NCBI RefSeq assembly: GCF_000024165.1
Contig: NC_013194.1
Coordinates: 2,356,001-2,420,000 of the forward strand
Origin: Accumulibacter phosphatis
GTDB taxonomy: Bacteria > Pseudomonadota > Gammaproteobacteria > Burkholderiales > Rhodocyclaceae
Length of the DNA stretch: 64,000 nucleotides
Reading direction: 5' to 3'
This document shows positions 26,570-35,872 of the stretch, piece after piece. How positions within the stretch are numbered: position 1 is the stretch's first letter; each line of letters opens with the position of its first letter. Made by a program: the position numbers and the translations under genes. Under the pieces are notes generated by a model. The model had not been told where the DNA came from. It saw nothing but the letters and a program-made list of their open reading frames with translations, and searched no databases.

Positions 26570-28044
26570 AGACAAGCATCGTCCTCGTCGGGCGGCCGAA
26601 CGTTGGCAAGTCAACCCTCTTCAACCGCTTGACCAGGACCCGCGATGCACTCGTCGCCGATCTCCCCGGGCTGACGCGCGACCGCCATTACGGACACGGG
26701 AAACTCGGCAGCAAACCGTATCTGGTGATCGACACCGGCGGCTTCGAACCGCTCGCCAAGGATGGCATCATGTACCACATGGCACGCCAGACCGAGCAGG
26801 CGATCGACGAGGCCGATGTCGTGATTCTCGTCGTCGATGGACGCAGCGGCCTCACCGCGCTGGACAAGGAGATCGCCAACCGTCTGCGCAAGGTCGACCG
26901 GCCGGTTCTGGTGGCCGTCAACAAGTCGGAAGGGATGAGCGTCGGTGTCGTCGTCTCGGATTTCCACGAACTGGGGCTCGGTGAGCCGCTGGCGATTTCC
27001 GCAGCTCACGGCGAGGGAGTGCGCGCACTCATCGACCTGGCGCTCGAACCGTGTGCCGAAGCGGTGGAAAGCGAGCCCGAGAGCGACGTGGTCAAGGTCG
27101 CCATCGTCGGCCGGCCAAACGTCGGCAAGAGCACGCTGATCAACGCGCTGCTTGGCGAAGACCGGGTCATCGCTTTCGACCAGCCGGGAACGACGCGCGA
27201 TGCCATCGAAGTCGATTTCGAGCGCGGCGGCAAGAAATACACGCTGATTGACACCGCCGGCCTGCGCCGCCGCGGCAGAGTCTTCGAAACCATCGAGAAG
27301 TTCTCGGTGATCAAGACACTGCAGGCGGTCGAGGACGCGCAGGTGGTTATCCTGGTGCTCGATGCGCGGCAGGACATTGCCGAGCAGGATGCCCACATTG
27401 CCGCTTTCATCCGTGAATCCGGGCGGGCGCTGGTGGTGGCCGTAAACAAGTGGGACGGACTCGACTCCTACGTTCGCGAGCAGATCAAGGGCGCTCTCGA
27501 GGGCCAACTGGGGTTCATCGATTTCGCCCGTTTCCACTATGTTTCGGCGCTCAGGGGGCAGGGCCTCGAACCCTTGTTCCGCTCGGTGGATGCGGCGTAC
27601 AGGGCGGCCATCGCCGACCTGCCGACGCCGCAACTGACGCGCACCCTGAGCGAGGCGGTCGCCAGACAGGCGCCCCCGCGTAGCGGCTTGTTCAGGCCAA
27701 AGCTGCGCTATGCTCACCAGGGCGGGCGCAACCCGCCGCTGATCGTCATCCACGGCAATGCGCTCGACAAGGTTCCCGAGTCGTATCGTCGCTACCTCGA
27801 GCACACCTTCCGCGAGGTGTTCAAGCTCCAGGGGACGCCGTTGCGAATCCAGTTCAACGTCTCCAGCAACCCTTTTGCCGATAGGAAGCCGCCCGAACAG
27901 AACCGGCGGCACAAACCCGTGGTGAAAGCGCCGGTCAGGAAGGACGCCAGAGGGGGAGGGCCGGCGAAGGCTGCCGGCAAGCCAGTCCCGGGTGGGAAGA
28001 CGAAGCCTGCGGTCAAGCCCAGGCAGCCATCCGGCCGGCGCTGA
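26566..28044 (+). CDS. der: Ribosome-assembly GTPase Der (EngA)
   Basis: 492 residues with two tandem G domains: P-loops GRPNVGKSTLFNRL near residue 8 and GRPNVGKSTLINAL near 183, each followed by a DxAG-type switch and NKSE/NKWD. A KH-like C-terminal domain follows, then a Lys/Pro/Gly-rich tail of about 60 residues longer than in E. coli. Der acts in 50S subunit maturation. The run that started with ndk ends here; hfq-hflX, common next neighbours in related bacteria, are absent. Confidence 0.97.
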   Translation: MKTSIVLVGRPNVGKSTLFNRLTRTRDALVADLPGLTRDRHYGHGKLGSKPYLVIDTGGFEPLAKDGIMYHMARQTEQAIDEADVVILVVDGRSGLTALDKEIANRLRKVDRPVLVAVNKSEGMSVGVVVSDFHELGLGEPLAISAAHGEGVRALIDLALEPCAEAVESEPESDVVKVAIVGRPNVGKSTLINALLGEDRVIAFDQPGTTRDAIEVDFERGGKKYTLIDTAGLRRRGRVFETIEKFSVIKTLQAVEDAQVVILVLDARQDIAEQDAHIAAFIRESGRALVVAVNKWDGLDSYVREQIKGALEGQLGFIDFARFHYVSALRGQGLEPLFRSVDAAYRAAIADLPTPQLTRTLSEAVARQAPPRSGLFRPKLRYAHQGGRNPPLIVIHGNALDKVPESYRRYLEHTFREVFKLQGTPLRIQFNVSSNPFADRKPPEQNRRHKPVVKAPVRKDARGGGPAKAAGKPVPGGKTKPAVKPRQPSGRR

Positions 28045-28320
28045 ACGGTAGTCCGCGATGCCTCAGCTCCCCAGGATCCGAGAGTCCTCGCAACCCGGTT
28101 GTTTCGGTGGCCGCGCTATCTCGAGACTGCTTTTCCATGCTTGTCCTTGCTGGCCACTGTCCTTGCCGCAGTTGCGCTGGCCGCGTTTTCGGCCGATGAT
28201 GATGGCTTTGCAGCCAGCGGAGCACCAGCTTGCTGCGCGCGATGGCTCATTGACGGCTGGGGGCCGGCGTCGGTGGGCGAAAGCTGTGGCTGAAGCCGGG
28301 CAAGGAACGTTTCTGGAAGA

Positions 28321-28860
28321 TTGAAGGTGATCAAGGTTCTATTCGTCTGCATGGGAAACATATGCCGCTCGCCAACGGCAGAGGGTGTCTTCCGCCACTT
28401 CCTGCGCGAGAAGAACCTCGATGGTCAGATCGAGGTCGACTCGGCCGGTACCCATGGCTATCACGTTGGTGAGGCACCGGATCAACGCACCCAGCGTGCT
28501 GCAGCCAGTCGCAACTACGATCTCTCGAGCATGCGGGCACGCAAGGTGGCGGCTCAGGATCTGGCCTACTTTGATCTCGTCCTGGCCATGGACCACAACA
28601 ACCTGGACGTTCTCAGACGCATCTGCCCGCCCGACAAGCACGATCGTCTGGGGCTGTTCATGAGTTACTCGAAGAACTTCGATGACGACGAGGTTCCGGA
28701 CCCCTACTATGGTCTCGGCCACGGCTTTGATCTGGTGCTCGACATGGTCGAGGATGCGGCCAACGGGCTGCTCGAGAGCCTGGAGCAGCGCCTCCGCGAT
28801 GAAGCCGATGTCGGTGTCGAGGAAAGTGCGTCGCCGCTGTACGGCAACAGCGCGAAGTGA
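28321..28860 (+). CDS. Low-molecular-weight protein tyrosine phosphatase
   Basis: 179 residues from TTG at 28321 (GTG at 28327 is an alternative), with GGAAGA upstream. The P-loop CMGNICRS places the catalytic Cys at 10 and Arg at 16; the general-acid loop is EVPDPYYG near 125. Such enzymes dephosphorylate tyrosine kinases of capsule synthesis or small phospho-substrates; no kinase gene is nearby. The C-terminal 15 residues are an extra tail. About 275 bases before it hold no credible gene. Confidence 0.93.
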   Translation: MKVIKVLFVCMGNICRSPTAEGVFRHFLREKNLDGQIEVDSAGTHGYHVGEAPDQRTQRAAASRNYDLSSMRARKVAAQDLAYFDLVLAMDHNNLDVLRRICPPDKHDRLGLFMSYSKNFDDDEVPDPYYGLGHGFDLVLDMVEDAANGLLESLEQRLRDEADVGVEESASPLYGNSAK

Positions 28861-29481
28861 TCAGGGGTGCCGATGTCCTGCGGAGAGCAGGCAGTCGGGG
28901 CAGACGCCATAGATCACCTTGAGCGCTGCGGTGGCCGCGACCGTCAGGCGGCCATCGATGACCGCGGCATCCACTTCGCTCCACACCTTTCCTGCCCGGA
29001 TGCGGTTGCAGATACTGCAGCGTTTGACGAAGCCGGACGCCGCCGTTGACGTCACGGCAGCAATCGTGATCGTGTAGGGTAGAGGTTCGGCGCGAATCTG
29101 GTGGTGACGGACGTCCAGCATCTCCTGAGCCAGCGGCACGATGGTCATTTCCATCAAGCGCCGGAACTGCGGTGAGTCGCATCGGTACGGTCGCCTGATG
29201 CTGCGTTTCAGCGTTCGCGCCGACATCAGCATCGTGCGCACGAACATCCGCGTGGCGTCGCCGGTAATGAATTCGTCAAGCCGCCGGCCGATCACCGTTC
29301 TCGCCAGGATCTCGCTGCCGTCGTTTTCTCGGGCGAAGCCATCCCAGTCGCCGCCGACGGAAACGATCCTGTCGTCGGAATCCAGTGTGTAGCTCAGTGT
29401 GGTGGTCGCCGTCTTCTCGCTTGCCTGATCGAGCGCTGTCGGGTCGGCGTTGCCGCTGGTCTCATCCGATGCTTTTGGCAT
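28861..29481 (-). CDS. PAS-like protein with two Cys pairs, partner of the CheB-EAL fusion
   Basis: 206 residues from ATG at 29481, which overlaps the end of the upstream fusion gene by 20 bases, so the two are coupled. Residues about 35-130 resemble a PAS-type sensory fold (DSDDRIVSVGGDWDGFAREN, then FITGDATRMFVRTML). The C-terminal part has CSICNRIRAG and, 44 residues after its first Cys, CPDC, a possible zinc or redox site. No output domain is seen. It could be a stand-alone sensor feeding the giant kinase-less signalling protein, but that is inference. Family not recognised with certainty. Confidence 0.65.
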   Translation of the reverse strand: MPKASDETSGNADPTALDQASEKTATTTLSYTLDSDDRIVSVGGDWDGFARENDGSEILARTVIGRRLDEFITGDATRMFVRTMLMSARTLKRSIRRPYRCDSPQFRRLMEMTIVPLAQEMLDVRHHQIRAEPLPYTITIAAVTSTAASGFVKRCSICNRIRAGKVWSEVDAAVIDGRLTVAATAALKVIYGVCPDCLLSAGHRHP

Positions 29482-32400
29482 CGGCTGCCTTGGCAGTGCG
29501 GGCGAGCACCCAGTCGGCGAAGGCGTCTGGCGCCAGCGGCTGGGCATAGAGAAAGCCCTGGCCGCGATGGCAGCCAAACGCTTCGAGCTCGGCGTGCTGG
29601 CCAGTCCTCTCGATTCCCTCGCCGACCACGCTCATCCCGAGTTGTCGCGCCAGCGAGATGATCACCGAAGCGATCGCGCGGTCGTCGGCATCCGTCGAGA
29701 TGCCGTCGACGAAGCTGCGGGCGATCTTTAGTTCATGAATTGGAAAACGCTTGAGGTAGGACAGCGAGGAGAAGCCGGTGCCGAAGTCATCGATGCTGAT
29801 CCGCAACCCGGACTCGACCAGTTCGGCCAGCATGCGCTGCGCACGATCGACGTCCATGAGCACGCCCTCGGTGATCTCGATGCACAGACGCTGCGGCGAA
29901 ACTCCGTGGGCGCTGACAATGTCCATCAGGTCAGCCGCCATGCCGTCCTTGCGGAAATGGCGCGCCGAGATGTTGACGCTGATCCGCAGCGGCGGCAGTC
30001 CGGCCCTGTCCCACTCGATGATCTGGCGACAGGCCTCGCCAAGTACCCAGTCGTCGATGGCGAAGATCAGGTGGCTTTGCTCCGCGATCGGAATGAACAC
30101 TACCGGGTCGATCACTTCACCGTTGTAACGCCAGCGCACGAGCGCCTCGGCGCCGACTACCGTATCGCACTCGAGCCTGACCTGTGGCTGGTAATGAACA
30201 AACAACTCGCCGTTCTCGATGGCCCGCCGCAGGCCAGTCTCCAGGGCCAGGCGCTTGCTGGCCTGGCTGGCCAGATCGGCGGAGAAAAAGCGGAAACCGT
30301 TCTTGCCGTGATCCTTCGCCCGATACATTGCCGAGTCGGCGTTGCGCATCAGGGAATTGGCATCACTGGCATCCTCGGGGAACATGCTCAGGCCGATGCT
30401 GGCGCTGATGAAGCATTCGTGCTCGCCGAAATGGTAGCTGGTGCTCAGCCCGGTCAGCAGGCGTTCGGCGGTCAGCGTTGCCTGCTGACGGTCGGCATTG
30501 ACCAGCAGGACGACGAATTCGTCGCCGCCCAGTCGGGCAACGGTGTCTTCGGCACGCACGCATTCAAGCAGGCGCATGGCGGCCTGCTTGAGCAGCTTGT
30601 CGCCGGTCTCGTGACCAAGCGTGTCGTTGACCACCTTGAAGTTGTCGAGGTCGATGAACACCACACCGACGCTCTCGCGCGAGCGCTCGGCATGGGCCAG
30701 CGCCAGGTTCAGACGATCATTGAAGAGCGCGCGGTTGGGTAGCCCGGTCAATTCGTCGTGGGTGGCGAGATACTCGATGCGCTGCTGCGACTCGCGCACC
30801 TTGGTGATGTCGCTGAACATGCCGACATAGTTGACCACCTTGCCGTTCTTGTCCTTGACCGTATTGATCGACAGCCATTCGAGGTAAGGCTCGCCGTTTT
30901 TCCGGCGGTTCCAGATCTCACCCTGCCAGACACCGAGGCGAGTGACCTTGTCCCACATCTCGGCATAGAACTCGCGCGGCATCCTGTCAGAGCGCAGCAG
31001 ACGGGGAGTCTTGCCGACCACCTCCTGCCGCGTGTAGCCGGTGAGGGTCGAAAACGAATCATTGATGGTCAGGATACGCTGCTCGGTATCCGTCACCATG
31101 ACGCCTTCCGAAGCGCGGTCGAAGACCAGTGCGGCCAGCCGCAACTGCTCCTCGGCGCGCTTGCGGGCGGTGATGTCGGTGGCCTGGAAGCACAGGCCGG
31201 TAATCGCTCCGTCGTCGTCGAAAAGCGGAAAGCGGACAACCAGGAAGTGGCGTTCGCCAGCCGCCAGCGGCAGGGATTCTTCGCGCTCTATTCCCTTGCG
31301 CAGACGTATCGCCTCGAGTTCACTCTCGCGGAAGAGATCGGATACGGCTTCCGGGAAAAGTTGCAGATCCGTTTTGCCGATCACCTCGCCAGTAGCGAAA
31401 CCGAAAGTCTGTTCGAACTTCGGGTTGGCGAACTGGTAGCGCCCGGGAGCGTCCTTCACCGCCATCAGCGACACCGAGTTGTTCATCACGGCCTGCAACC
31501 TGACCTGCGTTTCGCGCGCCGAGCGCTCGACTTCGTAGAGGCTGGTGTTGTCGGCGAACAGCAGAATGACGCCGGCGATCCGCTGCGTGTCGCGCAAAAG
31601 CGGCGCGATGTGCAGCGCGTAATGGCGCCGGTTGGCGTTGACAATCTGGCGATCGCGGGCGTTCTGGGTGTCGATCACGTGCTGGACGTCGGCCAGGAGA
31701 TCCGGCATGTCGGGTGGTAGCGGCAGGTCGCGCAGGTGGCGTCCCGTCTGCGCCGCACCGAGCTTGAACAGGCGAGCGGCGGCGCTGTTGAAACGCTGCA
31801 GCGAAGCGTTCCGGTCGAGCACCAGCAGCGGGTAGTCGACACTGTTCTGGATGCTCTCCAGTTCGGTGTTGAGTTCCTGCGTCTCGGCGGTCTTGATCTG
31901 CAGCTCTTCGTTGACCGTTGCCAGTTCCTCGTTCGTCGATTGAAGCTCCTCGTTCGACGCTTCGAGTTCTTCGTTCGACGCCTGCATTTCCTCGTTCGAG
32001 GCCTGAATCTCCTCATTCAGTGCCTGCATTTCCTCGTTCGACGTCTCCAGTTCCTCGACCAGCGTCTGCAGATGCTCGCGCGTCGCGGCAAGTTCGTCCT
32101 CGAGTTCCTTCTCGTCGATGCCGCCGCTGTCCTCGACCGTCGTCTTGCCGGGCGGTGGCAGAAGCCACTCGATACAGAGCATGAACAGGGCCTCGTTGCC
32201 GGTGTCCGAGACCGGGTGAACCGAGAGGCGAACGCCGCGCGTCGGGTCGAGTGCCTTGATGTGCCGGGGACGGCCGCTGACGACGGTCTGTTTGACCTGC
32301 GCCTGGCGCATCAACACCTGGACTTCGGTACGCAGCTCGCGACGGATCAGAGAGATCAGGTCGAAAGCCGGTCGCCCTGGCGACACGTTGAGCAGCCGGC

Positions 32401-34090
32401 TGGCGTCACCATGGATGTGGCGGATCTCGAACTTGCCGTTGATCAGGATCGTCGTCGGGATGAAATGGCGGCCAGCCGCCTCGAGCAGGATCGTTTCGAA
32501 GCCCTGCGGCGTAATCGGCTTGCCCGGTCGCTGATGCTGGTTGAGGCCGGCGGCCGGGAGCTGCATTTCCGAACGGAGCAGCGGCAGTCGGGCGCTGGTG
32601 CCGTGCCGACGATAGAGTCGGGCCTCCTTGTCGACGACCCCGAACAGCGCTTCCTGCTGGAAGATACCCTCCGATTTGCCGAGGAACAGGAAGGCACCCG
32701 GGTTGAGCGCGTAGTGGAACACCGACAGCAGGCGCGCCTGCAACTCGCTCTGGAAGTAGATCAGGACGTTGCGGCAACTGACCAGATCGAGGCGCAGGAA
32801 GGGCGGGTCCTGCACCAGATCCTGGCGCGCGAAGATCACCGCATCGCGCAAGCTCTTGTTGATCTCGTAGCGGTCGCCATGCGGCGTGAAATGGGCGCGG
32901 ATGCGGTTGCGCTCCATGTGCGCGAGGTTGGACGCGGCAAACACGCCGCGCCTCGCCAAAGCCATCGCGTCGAGGTCGATATCGGTGGCGAAGATTTGCA
33001 GGCGATACTGGTCGAAGGCGGCGCCCAGCCGTTCGGCGAACAGGATGGCCAGCGAATACGCCTCCTCACCGGTCGCGCAGCCGGCGACCCAGACGCGGAT
33101 GTCGTCACCGGGCTGCTTGCCGGCGAGAATCTCGCCGACCACCTTGTCGAGGCGCGAGAACGCGTCGGTGTCGCGGAAGAAGGCGGTGACCGAGATCAGG
33201 ATGTCCTTGCACAGCTTGTCGAGTTCGACTGGCGTCTGGTCGACCACCTGCAGGTAGTCATGCAGGGTGCTGACATGGTTGGCGGCCATGCGCCGCTCGA
33301 TGCGGCGCCACAAGGTCGGTTCCTTGTACTGCGAGAAATCGACCTTGGTGCGGCTGCGCACCTTGCCGAGCAGGGTCTTGAGCGTCGCCGGCGCGCTCGC
33401 CGCCTGGGTCGCCACCGGAATCAGCCCGCGGTTGAGGACGATCAGGCTGATTTCGGCACCCATCTGCTCCGGCGGTAGAATCCAGTCCACGCTGCCGGTG
33501 TCGATTGCCGACTGCGGCATGCCGTTGTACTTGGCCGTGTCGGGATCCTGGGAGAAGGTGAAACCGCCCGCCGCCTTGATTGCGTGGATCCCGGCGGCGC
33601 CGTCGGAGCCGGTGCCGGAGAGAATGATGCCGATCGTCGATTCGCCGACTTCTTCGGCGAGCGAGGCGAAGAAGCGATTGACCGATGGCTTGGGCATCGA
33701 CTCGCGCGCTGGTTCGACCAGCCGGAAATGCCCTTCCTTGAGCGTCAGGTTGCGATTCGGCGGCGTGATGTAGACCATGTTCGGCTCGGGCAACATCCCG
33801 TCTTCGATGTCCCGGACGGTCATCGTCGTCTCGCGCCCCAGCAACTGCGACATCATGCTGCGATAGGTCGGTGACAAATGCTGGACGACGACGTAAGTGA
33901 GCCCGAGGTTCTTCGGCAGGCTCGGCAGCAGCAGGCTCAACGCTTCGAGACCACCGGCCGACGCGCCGACGCCGACGATGAAGGGTCGTTCATCGACTCT
34001 CACCAGGTGCGCGTCATCTTCGGCGGCAACCGGCGCCTTCTTCGCGCTCGTGCGCTTCTTCCTGGGTTGTTCTTCGTTGGCGATGCTCAT
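29462..34090 (-). CDS. CheB-CheR-PAS-GGDEF-EAL signalling fusion (1542 aa)
   Basis: Domains in order are as follows. A CheB methylesterase covers about 37-220 (VGASAGGLEALSLLL, VVQHLSPTYRSMM, ILSGTGSDGAAGIHAIKAAG). A CheR methyltransferase covers about 240-500 (VWVAGCATGEEAYSLAI). A heptad coiled coil rich in NEE repeats covers about 665-750. Three PAS-type segments run to about 1110. A GGDEF domain carries an intact GGDEF motif near 1188. An EAL domain has AEALVRW near 1312 and a typical C-terminal block. Intact GGDEF and EAL motifs suggest it makes and/or breaks c-di-GMP. CheB-CheR fusions methylate unknown targets. No receiver domain or histidine kinase is present. A PAS-like gene follows with overlap. 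Confidence 0.93.
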   Translation of the reverse strand: MSIANEEQPRKKRTSAKKAPVAAEDDAHLVRVDERPFIVGVGASAGGLEALSLLLPSLPKNLGLTYVVVQHLSPTYRSMMSQLLGRETTMTVRDIEDGMLPEPNMVYITPPNRNLTLKEGHFRLVEPARESMPKPSVNRFFASLAEEVGESTIGIILSGTGSDGAAGIHAIKAAGGFTFSQDPDTAKYNGMPQSAIDTGSVDWILPPEQMGAEISLIVLNRGLIPVATQAASAPATLKTLLGKVRSRTKVDFSQYKEPTLWRRIERRMAANHVSTLHDYLQVVDQTPVELDKLCKDILISVTAFFRDTDAFSRLDKVVGEILAGKQPGDDIRVWVAGCATGEEAYSLAILFAERLGAAFDQYRLQIFATDIDLDAMALARRGVFAASNLAHMERNRIRAHFTPHGDRYEINKSLRDAVIFARQDLVQDPPFLRLDLVSCRNVLIYFQSELQARLLSVFHYALNPGAFLFLGKSEGIFQQEALFGVVDKEARLYRRHGTSARLPLLRSEMQLPAAGLNQHQRPGKPITPQGFETILLEAAGRHFIPTTILINGKFEIRHIHGDASRLLNVSPGRPAFDLISLIRRELRTEVQVLMRQAQVKQTVVSGRPRHIKALDPTRGVRLSVHPVSDTGNEALFMLCIEWLLPPPGKTTVEDSGGIDEKELEDELAATREHLQTLVEELETSNEEMQALNEEIQASNEEMQASNEELEASNEELQSTNEELATVNEELQIKTAETQELNTELESIQNSVDYPLLVLDRNASLQRFNSAAARLFKLGAAQTGRHLRDLPLPPDMPDLLADVQHVIDTQNARDRQIVNANRRHYALHIAPLLRDTQRIAGVILLFADNTSLYEVERSARETQVRLQAVMNNSVSLMAVKDAPGRYQFANPKFEQTFGFATGEVIGKTDLQLFPEAVSDLFRESELEAIRLRKGIEREESLPLAAGERHFLVVRFPLFDDDGAITGLCFQATDITARKRAEEQLRLAALVFDRASEGVMVTDTEQRILTINDSFSTLTGYTRQEVVGKTPRLLRSDRMPREFYAEMWDKVTRLGVWQGEIWNRRKNGEPYLEWLSINTVKDKNGKVVNYVGMFSDITKVRESQQRIEYLATHDELTGLPNRALFNDRLNLALAHAERSRESVGVVFIDLDNFKVVNDTLGHETGDKLLKQAAMRLLECVRAEDTVARLGGDEFVVLLVNADRQQATLTAERLLTGLSTSYHFGEHECFISASIGLSMFPEDASDANSLMRNADSAMYRAKDHGKNGFRFFSADLASQASKRLALETGLRRAIENGELFVHYQPQVRLECDTVVGAEALVRWRYNGEVIDPVVFIPIAEQSHLIFAIDDWVLGEACRQIIEWDRAGLPPLRISVNISARHFRKDGMAADLMDIVSAHGVSPQRLCIEITEGVLMDVDRAQRMLAELVESGLRISIDDFGTGFSSLSYLKRFPIHELKIARSFVDGISTDADDRAIASVIISLARQLGMSVVGEGIERTGQHAELEAFGCHRGQGFLYAQPLAPDAFADWVLARTAKAADAKSIG
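31905..32060 (-). repeat. Tandem 21-bp units encoding a heptad coiled coil
   Basis: Within the CheB-EAL fusion, about seven imperfect 21-base units encode repeats of the type SNEEMQA/SNEELEA. They form a signalling-helix coiled coil between CheR and the PAS region. Similar linkers are known in CheB/CheR-PAS proteins; copy number may vary between strains. Confidence 0.75.
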
Positions 34091-34244
34091 CGCGGCGTCT
34101 CCGATTTGTCTGTAGCCGTCCGGCAGCGGTCAATGAAAGGCCCAGACGTTGACTCATGGTCTCGGCGCCGGGTTCCCTGCTGTCCGGGATGATAGCGCGT
34201 GTGAACTCGTCGGCAATGATGCGCGGGGCTGGTGGCAAGCACTG

Positions 34245-35069
34245 TCAGCGGTAACCCAGAGCCAGGCGGAAACCCGTGCTGCGCGGTCGGTAGGCGGGTT
34301 CGATGCGGCTGCGGGTCGCCGAGCGCGAGTAGCGGGCGGGGTCGCTCCAGGTGCCGCCGCGCAATACCCGCATTTTGCCGAAGCCCGGACCGCGCGGATC
34401 AAGCTGTGGTTCAGCGCGGTAATCGGCATACCAATCGGCACACCATTCCCAGACGTTGCCATGCATTTCGCGCAGGCCCCAGGGGTTGGCGGGCAGCGAG
34501 GCAGCGGGTACGGTGCGCTCGCGATAGATGCCTTTTTGTCCACCGGCGTAAGGGTAGGCACCGTGGTAGTTGACCTGCTCGGTGGTGACCTTGTCGCCGA
34601 AGGAAAAAGGTGTCGTCGTGCCGGCCCGGCAGGCGTATTCCCATTCGGCCTCACTCGGTAGGCGGGCTTCCAGTCCGGGCAGTCGCCGGTTCAACTCGGC
34701 GATGAAGCGTTGTGCATCATGCCAGGCAACATTCTCGACCGGATTCTGCGCGTTGTCCTGAAAGTGACTCGGGTTCACCGGCCAGACTCCCGTCCAGAAC
34801 GCCTGCGTACAGGCCGTGTCGGCGAGCCAGAAACCGCGGCTCAGCGTCACCTCATGCAGCAGTTCGGCCCCGCCACGTTCGGGTTCAGCGAGCGGCGAAC
34901 CCATGAGAAACCGCCCGGGCGGCACCCAGCGAAAGATCTGGCGTGCGTTGTCTACGCCGAGCACGATCGAGACACCGAACGCATCCTCGATGAAAGCGCT
35001 GGTCCACGGCACCCGGAAGGGGTCGGTGGACGGGATCTGGGTTCTCTCCTGGGTGAAGTCAGGGGGCAT
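34245..35069 (-). CDS. Formylglycine-generating-enzyme-like (SUMF1/EgtB-type) protein
   Basis: 274 residues. The FGE-sulfatase fold is marked by IFRWVPPGRFLMGSPL, ARLPSEAEWEYACRAGT, EMHGNVWEWCADWYADY, VLRGGTWSDPARYSRSA and the terminal GFRLALGYR. True formylglycine-generating enzymes oxidise a sulfatase Cys with copper; many bacterial members have other or unknown roles. No sulfatase gene lies nearby. No signal peptide is evident. Divergent from lexA with about 180 bases between. Confidence 0.85.
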   Translation of the reverse strand: MPPDFTQERTQIPSTDPFRVPWTSAFIEDAFGVSIVLGVDNARQIFRWVPPGRFLMGSPLAEPERGGAELLHEVTLSRGFWLADTACTQAFWTGVWPVNPSHFQDNAQNPVENVAWHDAQRFIAELNRRLPGLEARLPSEAEWEYACRAGTTTPFSFGDKVTTEQVNYHGAYPYAGGQKGIYRERTVPAASLPANPWGLREMHGNVWEWCADWYADYRAEPQLDPRGPGFGKMRVLRGGTWSDPARYSRSATRSRIEPAYRPRSTGFRLALGYR

Positions 35070-35211
35070 GGCTGTTCATCATCGATTGACCGGCGGCGAG
35101 CATTTGCCGGGAATCGCGTCGAGTCGTTCAGCCGCCAATATACCCCGAAGCAGGTCGTTCGGGGTGATGCATTGGTCACGCTCCTCACACCCCTTGCCTT
35201 TTTACCGAAGA

Positions 35212-35227
35212 CTGTACGAAAATACAG
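35212..35227. promoter_or_regulatory. LexA operator (SOS box) upstream of lexA
   Basis: CTGTACGAAAATACAG has exact CTGT and ACAG half-sites separated by eight bases, the LexA consensus of beta- and gammaproteobacteria. It lies 24 bases before the lexA start and overlaps the likely -10; a possible -35 (TTGCCT) is at 35194-35199. LexA should repress the lexA-imuA-imuB operon through it. Confidence 0.9.
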
Positions 35228-35250
35228 ATCTGAGACAGGGAGCCGCCATC

Positions 35251-35853
35251 ATGCTGAAACTTACGCCGCGACAACAGGAAATACTCGATTTCATCCGCAA
35301 CACGCTGGAATTCCGCGGCGCGCCGCCAACGCGGGCGGAAATTGCCAGTGCCTTCGGTTTTGCCTCGCACAACGCCGCTGAGGAGCACCTCAAGGCGCTC
35401 GCCAGGAAAGGAATCATTCTGCTCGAACCGGGATCGGCGCGCGGCATCCGTCTGGTCGAGCAACTCGGTCTGCCGCTGATCGGCAGTGTCGCTGCCGGGA
35501 GCCCGATCCTGGCGGTGGAAAACGTCCAGCGCCGTTATGCGCTCGATAGCAGCCTGTTCAGGCCGCGTGCCGATTTTCTGTTGCGTGTGCGCGGTCTGTC
35601 GATGATCAACGCCGGCATTCTGGACGGTGACCTGCTTGCCGTGCACCACAGCAGCGAAGCGCGTAACGGCCAGATTGTCGTTGCCAGGCTCGATGACGAG
35701 GTGACGGTCAAGCGTTTCCGTCAGCATAATGGCATTGTCGAGCTGATCGCCGAGAACCCCGATTTCGAGCCGATCGTCGTCGATACGAGTGCGCGTATAT
35801 TGGCCATCGAAGGCATCGCTGTCGGATTGATCCGCGACAGCGAGGCGATGTGA
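35251..35853 (+). CDS. lexA: SOS repressor LexA
   Basis: 200 residues. The winged helix (LTPRQQEILDFIRNTLEFRG, then PTRAEIASAFGF), the cleavage site Ala82-Gly83, the catalytic Ser117 (VRGLSM) and Lys154 (VTVKRF) are all in place, each two residues earlier than in E. coli. DNA damage triggers RecA-stimulated self-cleavage. ATG at 35251 lies just downstream of the SOS box. imuA starts 19 bases after the stop, so the three genes form an SOS operon. Confidence 0.97.
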   Translation: MLKLTPRQQEILDFIRNTLEFRGAPPTRAEIASAFGFASHNAAEEHLKALARKGIILLEPGSARGIRLVEQLGLPLIGSVAAGSPILAVENVQRRYALDSSLFRPRADFLLRVRGLSMINAGILDGDLLAVHHSSEARNGQIVVARLDDEVTVKRFRQHNGIVELIAENPDFEPIVVDTSARILAIEGIAVGLIRDSEAM

Positions 35854-35872
35854 GTGTGAACGGTTTTCGAGC

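Noticed and set aside
28058..28324. 88-codon frame between der and the phosphatase gene
   Set aside because: No ribosome binding site, odd composition with Trp, Arg and Cys runs, and no recognisable family.
31905..32060. Regular repeats that could suggest a CRISPR array
   Set aside because: Units are contiguous 21-base coding repeats inside a coiled coil, with no spacers.
31736..33478. 580-codon plus-strand frame opposite the CheB-EAL fusion
   Set aside because: The opposite strand encodes intact CheB, CheR, PAS, GGDEF and EAL motifs; this frame is low-complexity shadow.
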